A stretch of DNA of 13,629 bases, taken from positions 1 through 13,629 of the forward strand of contig JAGHRU010000096.1 in assembly GCA_018066225.1 (NCBI GenBank). Direction: 5' to 3'. This DNA comes from Candidatus Equimonas enterica (GTDB lineage Bacteria; Bacteroidota; Bacteroidia; Bacteroidales; Bacteroidaceae). Shown piece by piece: positions 7,838 through 13,629 of this stretch. The notes beneath the pieces were generated by a model. That model searched no databases, was not told where the DNA came from, and saw only the letters and a list, made by a program, of their open reading frames with translations. The position numbers and the translations under genes are program-made. Positions within the stretch are counted from its first letter, which is position 1, and each line of letters begins with the position of its first letter.

Positions 7838-8790
7838 AGGTCGAGCGTGTAGGCAAGGAAGTGGAGGATGAGCAAGCCGATACAGACCACAAACCAGCGG
7901 TCGGCACCGCGCCCCCGAGCGTGGGCGAAGTAGTGCGCCACAAAGGGTGCGAGCGTCATCAGCAGCAGGCGCAGCGTCAGCGTCGGCACGTCGGGGTAGC
8001 AGACGATGAAGCCGACGGCCAAGGGGATTTGCAGCGTCAGCAGCCGAAAGTACATGCGCGTGCGTATCTTATCGCGGAAAGCACTGCGGCGGTAGTGGCT
8101 CACACCGCAGATGGTCAGCAGTCCGACGAGTAGCAGCGTGACGAGCCACGGGAGATGGCTGCGTACGAAGTCGAGGGGCGCGACATAGTAAGCGTCCAGG
8201 ATGTGCCACCCGACATAGGCGTTCCACTGCGCCGTCACGGCATCTTGCACCCAAGCCCAGGCACTGTCGCTCACGCAGGCTGCGGCAAGCCCGAGCCACA
8301 AGGGCGTGAGCAGACCGAGCAGCGAGGCTATCAGCGTGCGCGGCGTGAGGTTGCGCAGATACACGCCCATGGCCGTCCACAGCAGCGGCACGGACAGCAG
8401 CAGCGGCGGGAAGATGGCGCAGCCGACCGATAGGCAGAGGAAGGCGTAGTAGGTATGCCCCTCGCCGTGGGTCTGCTGATAGGTGAGAAAGAGCAGGAAG
8501 TAGCACGCTAACAACGCCAGAGCCGCCACCATCGAAGGCTCGAAGGCGTGGAGCAGGGGTGTCGCCGTCACCATTGCCAGAAAGGAGGTGCTGGTCAGTC
8601 GGGAGCGGATGTGGAGCAACTGGAAGACGTTGTTCCACTCCATCATCACGAAGGTGGTGCATAGCGTGAGCCCCAACCCCACCCACGACAGCGGGTCGGT
8701 GGGGGAGGTCAGTGCCCATGCTACGATGGCGATGATGACCATCGTGGGCAGGGTAATCGCACTCTCGGCGATGCTCTTGCGCAGCGTCAT
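7813..8790 (-). CDS. Polytopic membrane protein of unknown function
   Basis: A 325-residue, strongly hydrophobic protein with about nine or ten predicted membrane segments: around 12-29, 34-52, 68-83, 86-104, 115-147, 152-173, 210-230, 248-265, 270-288 and 299-318. Charged connecting loops include HYRRSAFRDKIRTRM (232-246) and HARGRGADR (290-298). No catalytic motif is visible. It loosely recalls the DUF6427-like Bacteroidota membrane proteins (FPPLLLSVPLLWTAMGVYL, then R..IASLLGLLTPLW), but that is recollection, not a match I could verify. It starts 13 nt after the purD stop with an ATG at 8790 and overlaps the next gene by 25 nt, so the three genes are likely cotranscribed. I cannot assign a function. 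Confidence 0.8.
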   Translation of the reverse strand: MTLRKSIAESAITLPTMVIIAIVAWALTSPTDPLSWVGLGLTLCTTFVMMEWNNVFQLLHIRSRLTSTSFLAMVTATPLLHAFEPSMVAALALLACYFLLFLTYQQTHGEGHTYYAFLCLSVGCAIFPPLLLSVPLLWTAMGVYLRNLTPRTLIASLLGLLTPLWLGLAAACVSDSAWAWVQDAVTAQWNAYVGWHILDAYYVAPLDFVRSHLPWLVTLLLVGLLTICGVSHYRRSAFRDKIRTRMYFRLLTLQIPLAVGFIVCYPDVPTLTLRLLLMTLAPFVAHYFAHARGRGADRWFVVCIGLLILHFLAYTLDLWTYCNCW

Positions 8791-8803
8791 ATACGGTCGG
8801 TGG

Positions 8804-10078
8804 TCAGTCGTGGAGGTCGAAGCCGATGTCGGTGCGGTAGTACTTGCCCTCGTACTGGATTTGTGCTGCGCCTGCCATCGACTTTTGCAGGGCTTCCTGA
8901 CGGCTCGCGCCGTAGCTGCTCACGGCGATGACGCGCCCGCCACTTGTGACGAGTTCGCCCGCGGCATTTCGTGCCGTGCCCGCGTGGAAGACGATGCTGC
9001 CCTCCACGTCGGTGTCGGTCATCACGCAGCCTTTGGCATACTGCTGCGGATAGCCACCGCTGACGCACATCACGCAGACGGCGTGGCGTGGGTCGTGGCG
9101 CAACTCTCGTGCAGCGAGCGTGCCTGTGGCGACGCCTTCAAAGAGGTCGAGGATGTCGGCGTCGAGGCGCAGCATCACCGTCTCCGTCTCGGGGTCGCCC
9201 ATGCGGCAGTTGTACTCGATGACCTTGGGCGCGCCGTCGCAGTTGATGAGGCCAAAGAAGATGAAGCCCTTGTAGGCTATGCCCTCTGCGGCGAGACCTT
9301 CCACGGTGGGGCGGATGATGTCGTGCTCCACGCGCTCCATCCATGCCGCGTCGGCAAAGGGCACGGGCGACACGCTGCCCATGCCGCCAGTGTTGAGGCC
9401 GGTGTCGCCCTCGCCGATGCGCTTGTAGTCCTTCGCTTCGGGCAGTATCTTGTAGTCCTTACCGTCGGTCAGCACGAAGACGGAGCACTCTATGCCGCTG
9501 AGGAACTCCTCAATGACGACGCGGCTGCTGGCTGTGCCAAACATGCCGCTGAGCATCTCGCGCAGTTCGCGCTGCGCCTCCGAGAGTGTGGGCACGATGA
9601 GCACGCCTTTGCCTGCGCACAGGCCGTCGGCTTTGAGCACGTAGGGCGGCTGCAAGGTTTCAAGGAAGCGGCAACCAGCCTCCACCTGCGTACCGTCGAA
9701 GGTCTGGTAGGCGGCCGTAGGGATGCCGTGACGACGCATGAAGGCCTTGGCGAAGTCCTTGCTGCCTTCCAGCACTGCGCCAGCCTTGGAAGGCCCGATG
9801 AGGGCAACGTCACGCAGCGTGGCGTCGGCGGCGAAATAGTCGGCGATGCCACGGACAAGGGGATCTTCGGGGCCTACCACCACCATCTGCACGTCGTGGC
9901 TGCGCACGAAGTCAGCGATGGCGTCGAAGTCCGTTACTTTGAGGGCCACATTGGTGCCCACCGATGCTGTCCCGGCGTTGCCCGGGGCTATGTAGAGCGT
10001 GCCGAGACGCTCGCTTTGGGCTATCTTCCAAGCCAGCGCGTGTTCGCGGCCGCCAGAGCCCAAGAGGAGTACGTTCAT
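8804..10078 (-). CDS. purD: Phosphoribosylamine-glycine ligase (GAR synthetase)
   Basis: PurD joins phosphoribosylamine and glycine with ATP to give GAR, step two of de novo purine synthesis, in the cytoplasm. The 424 residues fit the family. The N-terminal domain starts MNVLLLGSGGREHALAWKI, followed by YIAPGNAGT (29-37). The ATP-grasp region has YVLKADGLCAGKGVLIV (146-162; Cys where Ala is usual), EEFLSGIECSVF (190-201), LNTGGMGSVSP (228-238) and the metal-binding signature VIEYNCRMGDPETE (286-299). The C-terminal domain includes VSGGYPQQYAKG (339-350). The start is an unambiguous ATG. It sits 33 nt downstream of the secreted-protein gene with no visible promoter in the gap, so it is probably read from an upstream promoter. 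Confidence 0.97.
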   Translation of the reverse strand: MNVLLLGSGGREHALAWKIAQSERLGTLYIAPGNAGTASVGTNVALKVTDFDAIADFVRSHDVQMVVVGPEDPLVRGIADYFAADATLRDVALIGPSKAGAVLEGSKDFAKAFMRRHGIPTAAYQTFDGTQVEAGCRFLETLQPPYVLKADGLCAGKGVLIVPTLSEAQRELREMLSGMFGTASSRVVIEEFLSGIECSVFVLTDGKDYKILPEAKDYKRIGEGDTGLNTGGMGSVSPVPFADAAWMERVEHDIIRPTVEGLAAEGIAYKGFIFFGLINCDGAPKVIEYNCRMGDPETETVMLRLDADILDLFEGVATGTLAARELRHDPRHAVCVMCVSGGYPQQYAKGCVMTDTDVEGSIVFHAGTARNAAGELVTSGGRVIAVSSYGASRQEALQKSMAGAAQIQYEGKYYRTDIGFDLHD

Positions 10079-10111
10079 AGGGTATGAGGGATAAGTAGGT
10101 AAGAGAAAAGA

Positions 10112-11764
10112 CTATTTGCGGAGCAACTTCCTGCCATTTGCGATGACGAGACCGCGGTAGCCGTTGCCGACGCGAAGCCCCATGAGGTTGTAGGTCGCAG
10201 CAGGCGTGGCACAGGGCGTCATCTCTGCGGTGTGCAGGTCGGTGAGGAGGTATTCCACGATGGGCGAACGGTGCTCCTCGCCACCGCCCTTGTAGATGCT
10301 CTGGATACCGAGTTTGCTGAACCCTATCTCTTGGAGGTAGATGGTGTTGCCGAAGTAGGAAGAGGTCAAGAAGGTGCTGCCCGTAAGCGTGATGGGCACT
10401 TCCACGAGGTCTTCGCTCAGCTCGTAGCGTGCAGCCTCAAAGGTATAGGGCGCGCCATCAACATAGAGCGTGTAGTAGAGTTTGTCGGGGTTGATGTAGT
10501 TGCCCTCCGTGTCGATGGTGGGGATATAGACGGAGAGGCAGTAGTCGCCTTCGAGGTCGTAGAAGTCGGCCACGTCGTACCACTCGGGAGCAGCGGGAGT
10601 GGCGGCTACCTCTATATATGGCTTCAACTCGGGCATGTGGTAGGTGTTGAAGGCATAAGCAAAGGTCTCGTTGGCATTGACGAGGATGGCGGTCTGCTTG
10701 ATGCTCGGCGTGAGGCTACGGGTAGCGGCGTCGTAGTCGAAGACAAAGGCATCGTCGAAAGCGTAGCGGTAGCCTTGGTCGCCATACTCATCGATAGCGA
10801 TGTCGTAGTGTGCACCGATGAAGTAGCAGATGTAGCCGTAGGCGATGCCTATGTATTGCCGGCTGGGGAAGACGATCTTATCGCCTACTATCTTGCCCTT
10901 GACCCAAGCCTCGGGCAGCGATGTGCTGAACGCGCCGAGATAAACCTCGTCGCCGGCAAAGGCCATCTGCACGAGGGCGTTCTCGTAGTTCCCCTCCGTG
11001 TAGATGTCTTTGGTCTTCATGGTGAAGGTTTCGGGAGTCAAGCCATCGGGCAAGGCGACGAGCGTCTCGTTGAAGCGGGTGAAGGTGGTGCCGTATTCGC
11101 CGATGCAGGCCCAGTGGCCGTTGATGTCGTATTTCTCGTCAAAGCCTGTATAGACTGCGCCGATGATAGTCTCGTCCTCCTGTGTGCCTTGCAGCGTGAT
11201 GACATCGCCGTCGATGGCATACACGATGGGCTGGTCAGGGATTTCTACGAAGGTATTGCCCTCTGCCGTCTCTTGGCTCTGCATCATGCACAGCCGCAGT
11301 TCGCCATCGATGGCCACGTAGTCTTCGAGTTCTTCGTCGTAGCAGTAGGCGGTGTAGGTCTCTACGGACTGCCCTGCGGGGATGGTGATGGTCTTGCCGT
11401 CTTCGCTGAGGGTGCCGCGCATCCAGAGGCCAGAGTTGATGCTGTACAAGACGTTTTGCACATACACCTCACGGCCATCGCCGAAGACGATGTTGGTAGC
11501 CCCCGTCTGTTCGGCGCGGTAGATGCCGTCCCAGTCCTCGAAATAGTAGTTACCGCTACGCTTGTAGGTCTTCACCACGCCCTCGGGCTGCTCGGCGATT
11601 GCCGTGACAGACTGTCCTGCGTCAGCCCTGTGCGGGGTCTGCATCACGACTTTTGTGGCTGTCAGTGCGGTTTTGGTCTTGTCTATCTGACCCGTAGGCG
11701 TCGTTTGTGCCATGGCGATGACTGCCATCAGCCATGTGCAGATAAGGAGCGTAAAATGCTTCAT
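10112..11764 (-). CDS. Secreted beta-rich surface protein with a Prevotella-type C-terminal tail
   Basis: A 550-residue secreted protein of unknown function. A signal peptide is clear (MKHFTLLICTWLMAVIAMAQ, probable cleavage before or after AQ). The mature part is rich in Tyr, Thr, Gly and acidic residues and looks all-beta. Residues about 60-160 contain VVKTYKRSGNYYFEDWDGIY and DGKTITIPAGQSVETY, a style I associate with Bacteroidales surface proteins. A second region (about 395-515) contains LYYTLYVDGAPYTFEA and GIQSIYKGGGEEHRSPIVEY. The last 26 residues (525-550, from YNLMGLRV to IANGRKLLRK) resemble the short C-terminal sequence (YDLxGRxV...GIYIxNGKKVLxK) of Prevotella exported proteins, related to type IX secretion CTDs. 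It lies 21 nt after the glycosidase and 33 nt before purD. No catalytic motif is visible. Confidence 0.85.
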   Translation of the reverse strand: MKHFTLLICTWLMAVIAMAQTTPTGQIDKTKTALTATKVVMQTPHRADAGQSVTAIAEQPEGVVKTYKRSGNYYFEDWDGIYRAEQTGATNIVFGDGREVYVQNVLYSINSGLWMRGTLSEDGKTITIPAGQSVETYTAYCYDEELEDYVAIDGELRLCMMQSQETAEGNTFVEIPDQPIVYAIDGDVITLQGTQEDETIIGAVYTGFDEKYDINGHWACIGEYGTTFTRFNETLVALPDGLTPETFTMKTKDIYTEGNYENALVQMAFAGDEVYLGAFSTSLPEAWVKGKIVGDKIVFPSRQYIGIAYGYICYFIGAHYDIAIDEYGDQGYRYAFDDAFVFDYDAATRSLTPSIKQTAILVNANETFAYAFNTYHMPELKPYIEVAATPAAPEWYDVADFYDLEGDYCLSVYIPTIDTEGNYINPDKLYYTLYVDGAPYTFEAARYELSEDLVEVPITLTGSTFLTSSYFGNTIYLQEIGFSKLGIQSIYKGGGEEHRSPIVEYLLTDLHTAEMTPCATPAATYNLMGLRVGNGYRGLVIANGRKLLRK

Positions 11765-11785
11765 AGTTGTAAGTGTTTAGGGAGT

Positions 11786-13264
11786 TTATAATGTGCCGCT
11801 GCGGCTCTCGTTGCCATAGGCATCCATAGCCACCACCTCGTACTTGGCGTCGAGGAGGCTGGGCAGCGGTGGTGTGTAGTCGTAACTTGTGCCTTGCAGG
11901 TGGTGGGCGATGAGCACCCGCTCTGTGCCGTCAAGGCGGTAGATGTTGTAGGTGATGGGCGTCGGCTCGACGATGTTTTCCCACGCGAAGTGGAGGGTGG
12001 TAGCACCCCGTAGCAGCGGTGGCAGCGAAGGGGTGTCGCCTTGCCGCGTCACCGTGTAGCGGGGCTGGGCAGGCGGCGTGTCGTCCAGCCAAGTCATGGC
12101 AGGCGGCAGTGCTGGCCGCAGGTAGTAGTCGTGGCGCAGGAAGGAGAGGAGTCCCTTCTGGTCGTCTGTCAGAAATCGGGTGCGGAAATAGGCCGCACCG
12201 CCTGCGCCGAGGCCGCGCAGGGTGTGGAGTTGGCGCGTGATGGCCGTCAGCGGCCAGTCTTTCTCGCGTGGCGAGAGCAGGTAGATGCCCAGTCCCGGCA
12301 CGATGAGGCGGCCGCCAGCCACCTCTGCTGCCCTTTCCATCCAATCAACGAGGAAAGGATAGAAGTGGTCGCCGTCGAAGTACATCATCGGCATCAGCAT
12401 GTCCATCCAGCCGCGTTGGAGCCACAGCATCGCGTCTTGCGCCACAGCGTCGCGGGCATTCCACCCTCGGCTGCTCTGACGCGGTAAATCGGCGTATTTC
12501 CCTACGGGCGAACACGAGATTTTCACCCACGGACGGACAGCACGCACTTGCTGTGCGATGGCTTCCACGGTGCGGCTCACGTTGTCGCGTCGCCACTGGG
12601 CTTTGGGTACGCCCTGGCCGTAGCGTCGGTAGGTCTTGGTGTCGTCGAAGGCGATGCCGTGCTCGGGGTAGCGAATGTAGTCGAGGTGAAGGCCATCGAC
12701 ATCGTAGAGGGTCACAATCTCGCGGCACAGACTGGCCAGGTAGTCGGCCACGCCGGGCACGCCGGGGTCGAGCATCCATTGGTCACCGCAGCGCTGCACC
12801 ATCTCGGGGTGACGCCTCACGATGCTCTCTTTGCCCAGCACCTTGGTCACAGTGACTTTGCAGACGGGGTAGCACACCACCCAAGCGTGGAACTCCATGC
12901 CGCGCTGATGACACGCGTTGATGGCAAAGCGCAGCACATCGTAGTCGGGCGCACAGCCTGCCTTGCCCGTAAAGGCGCCGTCCCATGGCTCTATGGCCGA
13001 GGGATAGGCTGTCGTGCCACGCACTCTCGTCTGAAAGAGGACGGTGTTGATGCCTGCTGCTTGCAGGTCGTCGAGCATGGTCGTGAGTGCAGCCTGCTGT
13101 GCCGCCATGTCGGTGGTGCGCGGCCAGTCCAGCCCCATCAGCGTGGTGAGCCACACGGCGCGTACTTCGCGCTCTGGGGTTTCCCGGCGTGGGCTTAAAG
13201 GCCACTGGGCGGCGGCCGAGAGTGTTGCGGTCAGTAGTAGGAGGAGTAGGGTGCGGCGGAGCAT
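11786..13264 (-). CDS. Secreted GHL10-family glycosidase with FN3-like C-terminus (DigH/YddW-like)
   Basis: A 492-residue exported hydrolase of the GHL10 (former DUF187) family, a TIM-barrel group. Its E. coli member DigH (YddW) cleaves denuded glycan strands of peptidoglycan; the same substrate here is inference. A signal peptide (MLRRTLLLLLLTATLSAAAQ, 1-20) lacks a lipobox, so the product is soluble in the periplasm or exported. The catalytic domain (about 32-385) has REVRAVWLTT (32-41), GINTVLFQTRVRG (71-83), WMLDPGVPGVADY (163-175) and DVDGLHLDYIRYP (188-200), where Asp195 is a candidate active-site acid, then MPMMYFDGDHFYP (291-303). A short fibronectin-III-like domain follows (about 400-490, ending YEVVAMDAYGNES). 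It starts 5 nt after the TPR gene and ends 21 nt before the secreted-protein gene. Confidence 0.92.
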   Translation of the reverse strand: MLRRTLLLLLLTATLSAAAQWPLSPRRETPEREVRAVWLTTLMGLDWPRTTDMAAQQAALTTMLDDLQAAGINTVLFQTRVRGTTAYPSAIEPWDGAFTGKAGCAPDYDVLRFAINACHQRGMEFHAWVVCYPVCKVTVTKVLGKESIVRRHPEMVQRCGDQWMLDPGVPGVADYLASLCREIVTLYDVDGLHLDYIRYPEHGIAFDDTKTYRRYGQGVPKAQWRRDNVSRTVEAIAQQVRAVRPWVKISCSPVGKYADLPRQSSRGWNARDAVAQDAMLWLQRGWMDMLMPMMYFDGDHFYPFLVDWMERAAEVAGGRLIVPGLGIYLLSPREKDWPLTAITRQLHTLRGLGAGGAAYFRTRFLTDDQKGLLSFLRHDYYLRPALPPAMTWLDDTPPAQPRYTVTRQGDTPSLPPLLRGATTLHFAWENIVEPTPITYNIYRLDGTERVLIAHHLQGTSYDYTPPLPSLLDAKYEVVAMDAYGNESRSGTL

Positions 13265-13269
13265 AGGCG

Positions 13270-13629
13270 TCAGGGGCGTATGAGGTCGTAGATGGGTTGC
13301 AGTTCTCCGAGGCTGAGGCCGCAGTCGCGGGCGGTCTCCAGGTCCTTGCGTGCCAAGCCTCTTTGCCGACGCTTGGCATAGCAGCGTGCGCGTGCTGCAT
13401 AGAGGGTGCCGTCGCGTGGTGTGAGGGCGATGGCCGTCGTGTAGGCATCGGCTGCTGCGTCATAACGCTCGGATAGCTCATGCAGTTCGGCTTCGGTGAT
13501 GGCGAGCAGCAGTGCGGCCGTGGTGTCGGCGGGGTGGCTGTTGAGTATGCGTCGCAGGTCGTTCACCGCCAAGTCTTTGCGGCCTGTGCGGTCGTGGCAC
13601 GCTGCCCGCAGCATTAGGGCTTCTGTCAG
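13270..13629 (-). CDS. TPR-repeat protein, C-terminal part (cut by window edge)
   Basis: The frame is open to the window edge, so this is the last 119 residues of a longer protein; the ATG at 13614 is probably internal, since TPR-like sequence continues upstream of it. Tetratricopeptide-type helices are visible: LRAACHDRTGRKDLAVNDLRRIL, then EAELHELSERYDAAADAYTTAIALTP, then LYAARARCYAKRRQRGLARKDLETA. The spacing and the A-G-A/Y-A-DY-AI-L-P residues fit two to three TPR units. TPRs mediate protein-protein contact; no partner can be named. The stop is 5 nt before the start of the GHL10 glycosidase, so the two are almost certainly cotranscribed. N-terminal localisation signals, if any, lie outside the window. 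Confidence 0.85.
   Translation of the reverse strand: MTEALMLRAACHDRTGRKDLAVNDLRRILNSHPADTTAALLLAITEAELHELSERYDAAADAYTTAIALTPRDGTLYAARARCYAKRRQRGLARKDLETARDCGLSLGELQPIYDLIRP

Noticed and set aside
8588..10087. Plus-strand open frame of 499 codons opposite purD
   Set aside because: Antisense to purD, whose motifs are intact along its full length.
10232..11791. Plus-strand open frame of 519 codons opposite the secreted protein
   Set aside because: Antisense to a gene with a clear signal peptide and C-terminal tail; valine- and glycine-rich low-complexity character without motifs.

Overview
The window comes from a GC-rich (near 60% by eye) Bacteroidota chromosome, most likely Bacteroidales and close to Prevotellaceae. 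Three things point there: the purH–mreB–mreC–mreD–mrdA–rodA gene order, the long RodA form, and a promoter with the Bacteroidota -7 consensus TAnnTTTG. A secreted protein with a Prevotella-type C-terminal tail agrees. Every gene I can support is on the minus strand. The long plus-strand open frames are antisense shadows produced by GC-rich codon use. I found no RNA genes, IS elements, CRISPR arrays or signs of recent transfer.

Transcription unit 1 enters from the right edge and reads leftward. It holds a TPR protein (partial, 13629-13270), a secreted GHL10/DigH-like glycosidase with an FN3-like C-terminus (13264-11786), a 550-residue secreted surface protein (11764-10112), purD (10078-8804), a polytopic membrane protein (8790-7813) and a YqaA/DedA-type membrane protein (7837-7388). 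Spacings are 5 to 33 nt with one 25-nt overlap. The unit ends at a strong intrinsic terminator (perfect 12-bp stem, 7325-7296).

The 535-nt gap at 6853-7387 is the only long non-coding stretch. It holds that terminator, a block of inverted repeats with mutually exclusive pairings, and the promoter of unit 2 (about 6915-6885).

Transcription unit 2 is the rod-shape (elongasome) operon headed by a purine gene: a one-domain purH (IMP cyclohydrolase only), mreB, mreC, mreD, mrdA (PBP2), rodA, and a small membrane-anchored protein with GX3 glycine repeats. Adjacent genes are separated by 7-17 nt or overlap. MreB filaments, MreC/MreD and the RodA-PBP2 synthase together make the lateral-wall peptidoglycan machine.

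The most interesting points are the purH that ends exactly after the IMP cyclohydrolase domain and leaves no room for the AICAR transformylase domain, the uncharacterised GX3-repeat protein closing the elongasome operon, and the structured intergenic block. I see no wholly new multi-gene system; most of the window is conserved housekeeping.
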